Positions 21,147 to 32,206 of a stretch of 64,000 bases of DNA are shown in pieces. The translations under genes were made by a program, and so were the position numbers. The notes beneath the pieces are model-generated. The model saw only the letters and a list, made by a program, of their open reading frames with translations, had not been told where the DNA came from and made no database searches. The stretch is from Pyronema omphalodes (Eukaryota > Ascomycota > Pezizomycetes > Pezizales > Pyronemataceae), in NCBI GenBank assembly GCA_024516155.1, contig JAJJXM010000088.1:1-64000 (forward strand). The letters run 5' to 3'. Every line of letters starts with the position of its first letter. The first letter of the stretch is position 1.

Positions 21147-23072
21147 CCCCCTCACTCTCCCCCACCGTTGCGTGATCACAGGGGACCTCAATGCCCATCA
21201 CCCTCTGTGGAACTCCCACGCACGCAGACCAGCGAGAGCAGACGTGCTGGTGGAACTGATGGAAGACCATCACTGGCAACTGGTAAACGTCCCGGACGTT
21301 CCTACTTACCACTATCGAGACGGATCGGGCTCTTCGGTCCTCGACCTGACTCTGGCAGCCCCGGCGATGGCAAGGGAAATTTCTTCTTGGGCCATTGACG
21401 ACGGCATTGCCACGGGATCGGACCACGAGGTGATCCGTTTCCAAATCAACTCCTTACACCCAGACCACCACAACACCGCCGGCGACACTACACGACTAAA
21501 CTGGCGCAAGACGGACTGGGAGACCTTCACCGAAGAATTGCAACGTCTCACCGAAGCTTCCTACCCCCGGTGGTCCCACCTCCGAGCCAACCCCTCCGCC
21601 GAGAACCTCGACGAATGGGCTGCCCTCCTTCGCGACTCTATCCAAACCGCCGCCGCGATATCAACACCTACCCTCACCCCAACCCCGCGGTCGAAGAGAT
21701 GGTGGACGGAGGAGGTACGCCTGACACGTAAAGACATGACCCGGGCCAGGAGGAGATGGAAACAGACCCGCCTTCCCCAACACCTCGCCGAATACAAACA
21801 GTCTCGAAACGCCCACTACAGGAAAGTCCGACATGCAAAGGACTCCATGTGGAAGGAATACTTAGCCGCGGTGGAAGGACCAGACATATGGGCGGCCTTC
21901 CGATATACAAACCCGCGCCGCGCTCAATTGACACCACCGATCAAGACACAGGTAGGAGGAATGGAGAAGGTATGCGTCGACTTCGACAGTAAGGTAGAGG
22001 CCTTTCAAGCGTTATTCCCTCCCCCCCCAGCTGGCCCCCCCACACGCACCTCACGACCCAACCCCGAACTCCCCTGGAAAACATTCACCCCCGAAGAAAT
22101 TCGTACCGCTATCACAACATCCTCCCCCAAGAAAGCCCCCGGCCCGGACTCCATCACGTTCGCGTGCCTTAGGAAGGCGTACGATGCAGTCCCCAAAGTT
22201 TTCAACGCCCTGTACACAACCTTAGGAACGAAAGGATATCATCCGCGGAGCTGGCGAGAGGCCACGACGGTGGTGATACCTAAACCAAACAAACCGGACT
22301 ATAGCGCCACAAAGGCATACCGCCCGATCGCCTTACTCAACTGCTTGGGCAAGGTGCTAGAAAAACTCATGGCGACCCGGCTCAGCCTTATGGCGGAGTC
22401 GCACGACATCCTGCATAAGGACCAGATTGGCGGGCGCCCAAAACGCTCGGCAATTGACGCCGCGATGGCACTGACGCATGAGGTAGAAGTTAACGCGGGA
22501 AATCGCTTCGTGACGTCTGCCCTATTTTTAGATGTACGAGGAGCTTTCGATAACGTCTCCTCCGCCAGATTACTGGCAACTATGCACTCACTCGGCTGCC
22601 CACAGGCGGTAATATCGTGGTGTTCCTCATTCTTAAGTGACCGCACAACCGCCCTATCATTTGACGGCAGAACAGATTCACAGCGACCAATTTCAACCGG
22701 CATTCCCCAGGGATCCCCCGCGTCGCCAATACTCTTCCTCATATACCTTCGCCCCCTCGTTGACGCCTTACAATCCGAACACCCGACCCTGTGGACCCCT
22801 AGCTATATAGACGACGTTGCCTTGGTGGCCCATGGACGAACGAGAGAACAAAATGCGCGCGCCCTGGAAGCAGCCGCTCGCACCGCATTCAACTGGGCGC
22901 AGACAAACGCGGTAGCATTCGACGATTCCAAATCGGAGATGCTGCACTTCCATAAGTCGCGAATCGATGAACACAGCGAAGCAACAAACGTGCGCTTACC
23001 TAACGGCACCATAGTCACCCCTGGGACTCAAGGAGGCAGCAAGGACGTGGTCCGGTGGATTGGCATACATTT
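21147..23072 (+). CDS. LB2 ORF2, part 1 (endonuclease end, RT)
   Basis: Matches LB1 from about 14425 on without its frameshift. It has ITGDLNAHHPLW, GSDHEVIRF, APGPDSITFACLR, FLDVRGAFDNVS, QGSPASPIL and YIDD (about 22806). It stops at the G1c insertion: CATTT at 23068-23072 is repeated at 30729-30733. Confidence 0.9.
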
Positions 23073-23862
23073 TGTCACAACGCTCCCGTGACATGCTCCT
23101 GGCCTCCGCCGTCACCACCGCAGGGCTATGGGTGATCATCATCACCCTAGCAACCTGTTACGCTGTCATGAAGTAAAGGGATAGGGTTAGGGCAAGGGGC
23201 TGGGCCCCTTGCCGAGGATTTTCATATGTTCGGAGTTATTTCTTATTTGGATTTCTTTTAGGTATTACGGCGGCTAGGAAATTGTTGGAATCTTTTACTT
23301 CTCTCTTTTGGTATGTACTCTTTCTTTACTATTTGGAATCACGGCGGTTAGCCAGGAAGTTATCTCTTTCGGTATGTACTCTTTCTTTGCTATTTGGAAT
23401 CACGGCGGTTAGCCGGTAGTTATCTCTTTTGGTATGTACTCTTTCCTTGTTATTATTATTTGGAATTATGGCGGTTAGTTATCTTGCTTTCTTATTTGGA
23501 ATTACGGCGGTTGGCAAATGTTGGGGAATGTTGGTCATGTATGTAGTATCACGGCGGTTAGCATTGGAAGCAGTCTCCGCAGGCGGAGAATGCTGAGTCA
23601 CGAGTCATGAAGGAACAAGTATAAGAGGAGGAAATTTGTATGTAGTTTATTTCTTCACGCAATCAAGTTTCTATTTACCACAATCCTATCTACAAAAGTT
23701 CCCTTGTGATTTCCCATCTTTCCAAACTCACCTGTGATTTCCCAGCCCACAAACCCTTGCCCATTCCCAACTTACCAGCCTTACCTAACCCGCCGCCGCT
23801 CTCCTCGCCGCCGAAACCCCCGCGCTGCCTGTCGTCAGTAACCGTGGATACGGATTCTGATA
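23073..23862 (+). repeat. G1c 5' LTR (790 bp)
   Basis: Begins TGTCACAACG and ends ATTCTGATA. TGAGTCA at 23594-23600 and a TATAAG box at 23620-23625 are the likely promoter. The sequence after the LTR (TTTGATTGCGTCC) does not begin with TGG, so the primer for reverse transcription is unidentified. Confidence 0.95.
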
Positions 23863-23867
23863 TTTGA

Positions 23868-25028
23868 TTGCGTCCTGTGTACGACACCCAACGCGGAGCG
23901 AGGACCCAGAAAACCCAGAAGACCCAGAAAACCCAGAAGACCCAGAAAACCCAGAAGAAGGCGCACACAGTGGCGTCCTTTCAGCTAAAGGAGCTCGGAG
24001 AACATATCGAACAAGAACCGACCGGATCGGCAAGCCCAGTGACCCCCGAACAACCATCCAGACCACAGACCCCCGAATCACCCGAACTCCCCCATACCTC
24101 TACCGACGACCCTGCGGAAATGGCGACCCCGGCAGGATTGGGACTTGTCACTCCGGTCACGATGACCCAGGAGCAGTTGAACCAGATCCTCATTCAACTC
24201 CATCGCCCCACGACAACCAGTAACCCCAAGGTGGAGGACCCGGAGCTGTACTACGGTGAACGGACCAAGCTGAGGGCATTCCTGACGCAATGCGAACTGA
24301 AGTTCAATTGTGAAGGGAATAGATTCGACACCGAACAGAAAAAGGTGAACTATGCGAGCTCCCGCTGTAGAGGTAACGCTTGGGCATGGATCGAGCCGTC
24401 CATCAAGGAGGGGAAAAGCGTATACACGACCTGGGAGACCTTTAAGACTGCTGTCAGTAGGGCTTTCGGGGAAGCCGACTCAAAAGAAGTAGCAAGAAGA
24501 AAGTTTAAGATGATCAGGCAGGGCGCGCGATCCGCCGCTGCATATTGGGCCGAATTTCAAAGGATCAAATCCGATTTAAGCTATAACGACGAGACCTACA
24601 TCGATCAATTCAGTGATGGACTAAACACAGACGTCCAACGACAGTTGGCACTCCTTGACGAACGACCAGCGGATCTCACGGAGTTCGCCAACAAGGCCAT
24701 AGCGTTAGACAACCGACTATTCAACTTCCGAACCCTGAGGACTCGATATGAACCTCAATTCTATCACCACCCCCATCTTAAGGGGCAGGGACACGACTCT
24801 CGACTCTCCGACCCCGAACCAATGGAATTAGATTCCACTCGTCGACCGAAACCAAGGGATAGGACGGAGGAGGATAGGCGGAAGCGGAATAACGAATGTT
24901 TTAACTGTGGGAAGGTGGGACACTACGCTGCGAAGTGCCCAAGTAAGAAATTATTCAGAGCAGCGGAAACTACATTGGTAGACGAGGGACTCGGTGAGAC
25001 GTCGGGAAAAGAGAATCCCCAGGAATAA
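23868..25028 (+). CDS. gag: G1c Gag
   Basis: As G1b Gag but with three rather than two 18-bp repeats near 23906-23960, encoding additional Lys-Thr-Gln units. The open frame begins with TTG just after an in-frame TGA; the first ATG is at 24120. One CCHC knuckle is at 24897-24938. Full length, no lesion. Confidence 0.9.
   Translation: MRPVYDTQRGARTQKTQKTQKTQKTQKTQKKAHTVASFQLKELGEHIEQEPTGSASPVTPEQPSRPQTPESPELPHTSTDDPAEMATPAGLGLVTPVTMTQEQLNQILIQLHRPTTTSNPKVEDPELYYGERTKLRAFLTQCELKFNCEGNRFDTEQKKVNYASSRCRGNAWAWIEPSIKEGKSVYTTWETFKTAVSRAFGEADSKEVARRKFKMIRQGARSAAAYWAEFQRIKSDLSYNDETYIDQFSDGLNTDVQRQLALLDERPADLTEFANKAIALDNRLFNFRTLRTRYEPQFYHHPHLKGQGHDSRLSDPEPMELDSTRRPKPRDRTEEDRRKRNNECFNCGKVGHYAAKCPSKKLFRAAETTLVDEGLGETSGKENPQE
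25004..25010 (+). promoter_or_regulatory. G1c gag-pol -1 frameshift site G_GGA_AAA
   Basis: GGGAAAA in the correct phase for -1 slippage (GGA codon at 25005-25007). The Pol frame from 25010 is open up to and through the protease. A downstream RNA structure was not assessed. Confidence 0.85.
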
Positions 25029-28000
25029 AAGGAAAAGGTGGATTCCTGGGGCAACTGTCGCCCACCAGTTCAACCACGGCAGGACCGGCGGATAGAATCT
25101 CGAGTGTAGGACCATACGGAAGAAACGAAAAAATCATCCTGCGAGTAAAATTAATCGGACGAAATAAGAAAGAATACCACACAACGGCCATGATCGACTG
25201 CGGGGCCACGGAGAATTTTATAGATCGAAAATATGTGAAACAGCAGGGATTGCCCTGCGCGAAAAAATTAACCCCACGAAAGGTTCTCGCTGTAGACGGA
25301 CGGGAATTGGATGGGGGCCCAGTAACCCACGATGCCATGGTGACCATGGTGATCAACGACCATAGGGAAGATATTCGGCTCCACTGTATTACCATTGGCA
25401 ACGCACCCATTATCCTGGGACTGCCTTGGTTGCGGAAACACAACCCCAGCATCGACTGGAAAGAAGGAAGAATTGTCTTCAACTCCGAGAAATGCGGAAA
25501 GAACTGCCTTCCTACCTCGCCCCATGCCACAACCGTGTCGGAACGGGGGGCAGAAAAAGAATATAATCAACGAATACACGAGGGAGCGGAGCACGCCTAT
25601 GGTATGGAAGGGCCGAAGGAGATGCTCCAGATGGATGAGGAAGATGAGCTTCGCATCCAAGAGATCTGGGGAGAAAGTATAGAAGAGGATGAAGAAGGAG
25701 AAGAAGTGGAAGAGTCGGAGGACGAGGATATGGAAAGCGTACAGGGATCTAGGCGCGTGGAATCCACCGAGGTCGATCCCGACTCGACTCAGTGCGCTTC
25801 GCGGCAACCCCCGCAAGCGCCAGCCAACCAGAAGGGACCGGGGAACTGGGAAACCGCTCCCGCCAAATCAACCGCTACTGCGCCAACCAACCAGGAAGAG
25901 CCGGGGAACTGGGAAACCGCTCCCGCCAAATCAATTGCCACTTCCGGGGAATTGGAACTCGCGAGTACCATAATCCGAGCGGGGAAAGACAGACCTGACT
26001 CCCTGGAAGAAATAATACCACCGGAATATGCAGATTACCTCTCCGTATTTAGGGAAAAAGAGGCGGTAGGGTTGCCTCCGCACCGACATCATGACCACAG
26101 GATCCCCTTGATGGACGGAAAGGTTCCGCCGTTCGAACCCCTGCGAGCCCTCGATGAGGAACACCTGCGAGTACTAAGGGATTACTTGGAAGAGAATGAA
26201 AAGAGGGGTTGGGTCCGACGGTCGACGTCTCCAGCGGGAGCCCCAATCCATTTCGTTAAGAAAAAGGATGGTACCCTACGGTTATGCGTCGACTACCGAC
26301 GACTCAACGAAATCACAATCAAGGATCGCACCCCACTCCCGCTGATAGGGGAAGCGTTGGATAGACTTTCCAACGCCAAGATCTATACCAAATTAGATGT
26401 GCGAGATGCATACCATAACCTCCGAATAGCCACAGGAGATGAATGGAAAACTGCGTTCCGTACCAAGTACGGTCTATACGAGTATTTGGTGATGCCATTT
26501 GGTTTGACAAATGCTCCAGCTTCGTTTCAACGATGGATGAACGAAGTCTTAAGTGATTACCTTGACATCTTTTGCATCGCCTATCTCGACGACATATTGA
26601 TCTACTCGGATGATCTGGCGGAGCATCAGAGACACGTACGCATGGTCCTGGAAAGGTTAAGGGACGTAGGACTGACCCTGAAACCCTCGAAATGTGAATT
26701 CCACACAAAAAAGACGGAATACCTGGGATACATCATCTCCCCCACAGGGTTGCAGATGGACCCCGAGAAAATTAGGGCGGTTAAGGAATGGAAGGAACCG
26801 GTAAATGTGAAGGGAGTCCAAAGTTTCCTGGGATTCGCCAACTTTTACCGTCGATTCATCCGGGATTTCAGCAAGATCACCACGCCATTGACACGATTGA
26901 CGAAAAAAACAGGTACCCTGGGAATGGAACGACGAGACACAACGGGCCTTTGAGCAACTGAAGACGGCAATGATATCCCAGCCGATCCTGCAACATTTCG
27001 ACCCGGATCGGCCACTCACCCTGGAGACAGACGCCTCAGACTATGCCATCGGGGCAGTCTGCTCACAACCCGACGACTCCAACGTACTGCACCCCCTTGC
27101 CTATTTTTCAAGAAAATTAAAAGAAGCGGAGCTCAATTACGACATCCACGATAGGGAGCTCCTGGCAATAGTGGAGGCATTGGACAAGTGGTCGACGTAC
27201 TGCAAATCGACGAGACACAGTATCCGGATACTGTCAGACCATAAAAACCTAGAATATTGGCAAACAAAGAGGGACCTCAACCTCCGACAGGCCCGATGGG
27301 CGGAACAACTGGCTAACTATGACTTCACGATCACGTATCGTCCGGGGAAGTTGGCAGGAAAACCCGACATATTGTCCCGAGAGTCAGGAGACTCTCCCTG
27401 GGAAGGGGAGATGAAGCACCGGCAGAACCGAAGCCGAGTCCTCCTTCCCCAGGAAGTCTTTCATGTGAACGAGACACAATTGATAAAACTCACCCCGGAC
27501 ACCCCCCTCCTTACCAAAATTCGGGAAAAAACGAGGACCGATACGGAACTCCAGGAGGTAATCCGCAAACTTCGGGAAGGGATAGCCCGAGACAATAGGG
27601 TCCCCTTGGGGTTATGCGAGGAAAAGGATGGGTTACTCCTATACGAGGGATTGATATGGGTCCCTGACGACGACGACCTGAGGTTACAAATATTACGGCA
27701 GCATCACGACTCCCAGGCCGCGGGGCATCCGGGAAGGGCAAGGACCTTGGAGTTGGTCAGCCGGAATTTTTATTGGCCACAACAACGACAGTATGTGACT
27801 CGATATGTCGACTACTGTGATACCTGTAAACGTATCAAGCCCATTAAGCACGCCCCCTTCGGCCTCTTACGACCGTTACAGATTCCAGGAAGACCATGGG
27901 AATCCATCTCCATGGATTTTATCACAGGTCTTCCGGAAGATGGGGGAATGAATGCGATATGGGTGATTGTGGACCGCTTGACGAAGATGGCGCACTTTGT

Positions 28001-28976
28001 AGCATGTAGGGACACTATGGGACCCAGGGAACTTGCGGACGGGTTTCTCACACATGTGGTACGGGCCCACGGACTCCCGAGCAGCATCATCTCGGATCGG
28101 GGGTCTCTATTCACCTCTCAGTTCTGGAAAAGGGTTATGGAGGCAATGGGAACCACGAGGAACCTGAGTACGGCGTTTCACCCAGAGTCCGACGGACAGA
28201 CAGAGAGGGTCAATGCGATCCTCGAACAATACCTCAGGGCGTATTGTAACTATCAACAGGACAATTGGAACCAACTCCTTCCTATGGCGGAGTTCTGCTA
28301 CAACAACTCCCGCTCAGGAACGACCAAGGTGTCCCCCTTCTTCGCGAATTACGGATATCATCCCCGTTTTACCCAGCCGCTGGGTGAAGTCGCGGAAGGA
28401 AACCCCGAGGTCTCCAGATATGTTGGCGCACTCAACCGACTTCACGAGGATCTGAAGGCAGAGGTCCACTATGCCCAGACTGCTCATGCAGAACAGGCGA
28501 ACCGGCATCGACACCCGGATCCGGTCCTTCGAGTGGGAGATCGGGTCTGGCTGAAGAGGAAGAATGTGAAAACCACCCGACCCTCCAACAAGCTCGATTA
28601 CAAGCTATTGGGGCCCTACACTATCTTGTCTAAGGTAGGGTCGCGAGCTTATAAACTGGACCTCCCCCCAAACGCAAAGATCCATCCAGTATTTCACATC
28701 TCCCTTCTAGAACCGTCTCAACCCACTTCGACCACCATCCCAGGCCATATTCAGCCCCCTCCGCTACCGATTGTCCTCGACGACGAGGAAGAGTGGGAAG
28801 TTGAGGAGATAGTGGATTCTCGACGCCACCGGGGTCAGATACAATATCGAGTTAAGTGGACGGGTTTCCACGACCCCGATACGACCTGGTACCCCGCCGA
28901 CAATTTCCAAAACTCCCCCGACGCCATCACCCAATTCCACCGCAGGTACCCTAATAAACCTGCCCCACAGCTGTAA
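25010..28976 (+). pseudogene. pol: G1c Pol, one frameshift in the RT/RNase H region
   Basis: Domain order as in G1b: protease, acidic linker and 21-aa repeats, RT (YLDD at 26582-26593), RNase H, integrase, chromodomain. A run of seven A at 26903-26909, where G1b has six, shifts the frame just after the RT thumb; the remainder continues from about 26911 in the other frame to the stop at 28976. This probably blocks RNase H and integrase production unless slippage in the A-run restores it, or the extra base is a sequencing error. Confidence 0.9.
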
Positions 28977-30043
28977 TGGACGATAGAACGAACTCCGAGG
29001 ACCCCCCGTCCTCTTTGGGCTGGTACCGAACCCCTACTCCCCCGGCAGAAAAGAAATCCCCCCACCCCACGATCCCGCACGCAGAACTACACTGGTCGTT
29101 CTGCAACAACGACTCCTGCTCCATTCACCTCCAATCGAAATTAAACAACAATCATTTCCCAGCGGTGGCGCAAGCAATTGCGGCACGCATAAAAAAATCA
29201 TGTAGCTGCGGGCAGCTACATGACCCCGAGTTAGAATGGGTGATCCGACACCGAAGGATGGACCCGCAAAAGGCCTGCAAGGCATGGCAGAAAGGAAAGA
29301 GACTCTGCAATGTGTGTAAATTCCTGGTCAACAAAGACGGACACGACCAGAGATGCGGTATCAGAGGATGGAAACCCCCCACGGAAACCCCGGCAACGAT
29401 ACCACCCTGCAAGGACGAGCCCGGGACAGGAAAGGAACCTCCCGTCCCTACGGAAAATCAGGAAAACGAACCACCCCGTCCCCGCGAACTGGAATCGGAG
29501 GACTCCACCCTCCATACGATCCGACACCAACTCCCAGTAATTATGATGACGGGACCTTCGGACCACGAGAAGGTGGCGATCAACCTGTCTTTCTATCAGA
29601 CAGCGGAGCCGGAACAGCATCTCCCCACCGTCGACTACCGACCAACCAACGACCTGACATCCGCCCCTTATTCGGATCCCCCGGAGCCCCCCGCCTCAGG
29701 GCACCAACAAGATCAAATACCCCCGTTCTCCTCAGGGCACCAACAAGAACAAATAACGGCGCCCCCCTTAGGACACCAACAAGAGCAAATACCGCCTTAT
29801 GTCCTCGAGGACATCACCCAGGACGTCGTACGTCGCCGACGTCGGGGAAGGCAGTATCGGGGACGGTCCCCCATCCGGAGGCCCGCGTTGAGGACTGCCT
29901 ACGGCCTCGCCGGAGTCTCGGCCTGGAGGGGGGGGCTTATGTCACAACGCTCCCGTGACATGCTCCTGGCCTCCGCCGTCACCACCGCAGGGCTATGGGT
30001 GATCGTCATCACCCTAGCAACCTGTTACGCCGTCATGAAGTAA
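28976..30043 (+). CDS. G1c ORF3: Cys/His-rich, tail-anchored protein
   Basis: 355 aa, starting in the TAATG overlap with the Pol stop. Nearly identical to G1b ORF3 with a handful of substitutions, and no frame damage even though Pol upstream is frameshifted. Its final 34 codons lie inside the 3' LTR. See the G1b entry for the motifs. Function unknown. Confidence 0.75.
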   Translation: MDDRTNSEDPPSSLGWYRTPTPPAEKKSPHPTIPHAELHWSFCNNDSCSIHLQSKLNNNHFPAVAQAIAARIKKSCSCGQLHDPELEWVIRHRRMDPQKACKAWQKGKRLCNVCKFLVNKDGHDQRCGIRGWKPPTETPATIPPCKDEPGTGKEPPVPTENQENEPPRPRELESEDSTLHTIRHQLPVIMMTGPSDHEKVAINLSFYQTAEPEQHLPTVDYRPTNDLTSAPYSDPPEPPASGHQQDQIPPFSSGHQQEQITAPPLGHQQEQIPPYVLEDITQDVVRRRRRGRQYRGRSPIRRPALRTAYGLAGVSAWRGGLMSQRSRDMLLASAVTTAGLWVIVITLATCYAVMK

Positions 30044-30728
30044 AGGGATAGGGTTAGGGCAAGGGGCTGGGCCCCTTGCCGAGGATTTTCATATGTTCGG
30101 AGTTATTTCTTATTTGGATTTCTTTTAGGTATTACGGCGGCTAGGAAATTGTTGGAATCTTTTACTTCTCTCTTTTGGTATGTACTCTTTCTTTACTATT
30201 TGGAATCACGGCGGTTAGCCAGGAAGTTATCTCTTTCGGTATGTACTCTTTCTTTGCTATTTGGAATCACGGCGGTTAGCCGGTAGTTATCTCTTTTGGT
30301 ATGTACTCTTTCCTTGTTATTATTATTTGGAATTATGGCGGTTAGTTATCTTGCTTTCTTATTTGGAATTACGGCGGTTGGCAAATGTTGGGGAATGTTG
30401 GTCATGTATGTAGTATCACGGCGGTTAGCATTGGAAGCAGTCTCCGCAGGCGGAGAATGCTGAGTCACGAGTCATGAAGGAACAAGTATAAGAGGAGGAA
30501 ATTTGTATGTAGTTTATTTCTTCACGCAATCAAGTTTCTATTTACCACAATCCTATCTACAAAAGTTCCCTTGTGATTTCCCATCTCTCCAAACTCACCT
30601 GTGATTTCCCAGCCCACAACCCTTGCCCATTCCCAACTTACCAGCCTTACCTAACCCGCCGCCGCTCTCCTCGCCGCCGAAACCCCCGCGCTGCCTGTCG
30701 TCAGTAACCGTGGATACGGATTCTGATA
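29940..30728 (+). repeat. G1c 3' LTR (789 bp) with tandem 60-bp repeats
   Basis: Three ~60-bp tandem units at about 30178-30350 share GTATGTACTCTTTC and TTTGGAAT(C/T)A(C/T)GGCGGTTAG; the CGGCGGTTAG-like core recurs six times between 30130 and 30425. A perfect inverted repeat TCTCCGC-AG-GCGGAGA lies at 30441-30456. Confidence 0.9.
30461..30492 (+). promoter_or_regulatory. G1c 3' LTR: TGAGTCA pair and TATA-like box
   Basis: TGAGTCA at 30461-30467 and GAGTCAT at 30469-30475 precede TATAAG at 30487-30492. The spacing fits a bZIP-activated core promoter in U3. Inferred. Confidence 0.5.
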
Positions 30729-30733
30729 CATTT

Positions 30734-31991
30734 TGATCGCAAACTTTCCTTCTCCCAACATGTAAAAATAAGACTGACGGCCGCCGCTAGGTCCCTCAAC
30801 GCCCTCCGAAGTTTGGTCCGTCACGAAAGAGGTCTGTCCCCCTCAGCGACCCGTACACTTTATCAAGCGTGTGTAACCTCTAGGTCGGATTTTGGCTCTG
30901 AGATCTGGTGGAATGGACAAAAAGGACTGGCCAGCACACTACAAACGCAACAAAACTCCGCCCTACGCCGCATACTAAACGCATTCACATCGACCCCCAT
31001 AGTGGCCCTACACAACGAAGCCGCCATACCCCCCGTCGCAATTCGCCTTCAACGCCGCAGCCGCAAATATGTTCTCCGCCTCCTCTCCCTCCCCCCTTCC
31101 CACCCCGTAGTTAGACGCTGCCCTTCCTCCTTCCCCGTGCCCAACCACTTCCCCACCTCCATATGTGACCCGTCCGAATATGACTACCCCTGGAACACCA
31201 CCCAGAAAGCCCCCTCGCGCCTCGCTCGCATGCTCCGCTCCGTCGGTCAGTGGATATTACCGGACGACGTAATCGAGGACACGGCACACCCAAATCCCAC
31301 CCCGTGGATAAGCTCACCCCTACGAATAAAGATATCCTCCCTCGCCAAACCCGAAGCCGCCGTCGAACACCTCTCGCTGATCCGCGACCTGAGTGACGAC
31401 AACACCAACATTATCGCCTATACAGACGGCTCCCAACTCGAAGGAAAAACAGGCGCCGGATACTCCATCACCTCAGGTTTCCCCCGTCAAGTCAACGAAT
31501 CCATCCCCATGGGCACGACCACGGAAGTGTTCGACGCCGAGCTACGAGCAATTCACGACTGCCTCGAGATGTGCCACAAAATCATCTCCCACAACCACCT
31601 CCGACGCCGCCGGATACACGTCTTTACAGACAACCAGGCGGCCATCCTCCGCGCCTCCCGCACAACATATGGTCCGGGCCAAGAGCTCGCCCGCGCTATA
31701 CACGACATCGCCTCCTCCCTCCGTTCCAAAGACACATCCGTCACCTTACATTGGGTCCCAGGACATACCGATATACCCGGGAATGACCAAGCCGACCTCC
31801 TCGCCAAAACTGCAACCACCCTAACTCCCCCCTCTTCGCTACCGGTCTCCCTGTCCTGGATACGCCGACAGATTCACGATCAATACATCCAAGACTGGAC
31901 GACCCGGTACTCCTCCGCGCCGAAACTTAAAACATACGACGCCCCACACCGTCGACGCCTCGACCATGCCTACACGGCCCTACCACGCAAA
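30734..31991 (+). CDS. LB2 ORF2, part 2 (RT end, RNase H)
   Basis: Continues the LB2 frame after G1c. RNase H motifs IAYTDGSQLEG, TEVFDAELRAIHDC, HVFTDNQAAIL and HWVPGHTDIPGNDQADLLA are intact, and the arginine codon that became a stop in LB1 is CGG here. It ends at the HL1 insertion, exactly at a codon boundary. Confidence 0.9.
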
Positions 31992-32206
31992 ATTTTTGGA
32001 CGAACAAAAGCACCACACGGCAACGGCGACCCCCCCCCTGCATTCTCAACAACGAGCACCGAAACCCCCGGTTTTCTCATCGGATTCGGATTCGCAGCAC
32101 TCTGTCACGTTATTCTCTGAATTTTCAGGGAATTCTACGTCGATTTTGTTGACTTTTGTCGCAAAATCAGAGTTTTCACGAGTTTTGGCTTACCCCACCT
32201 CACGAA

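Larger units (their letters stand above)
23073..30728 (+). mobile_element. G1c: full-length Ty3/gypsy family-1 element
   Basis: 7656 bp on the plus strand with 5' LTR 23073-23862 and 3' LTR 29940-30728, flanked by CATTT. The LTRs differ at only a few positions, some of them CpG transitions, so the copy is young. It is nearly identical to G1b but has one frameshift in pol. It interrupts the RT domain of LB2. Confidence 0.95.

Noticed and set aside
21147..21170. LB2 as a 5'-truncated insertion next to LA1
   Set aside because: Possible, but it would require LB2 to land exactly at the LA1 tail. LA1 inserting into a longer LB2 explains the junction with one event; the left flank is outside the window, so this is not proven.
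28976..30043. Calling G1 ORF3 an envelope gene
   Set aside because: Position fits, but there is no signal peptide, no N-linked ectodomain pattern, no fusion peptide and only one C-terminal hydrophobic segment.
30178..30350. Regular repeats in the G1 LTR as a possible CRISPR array
   Set aside because: Units are tandem, imperfect and without unique spacers, and they are part of an LTR in a fungal genome.
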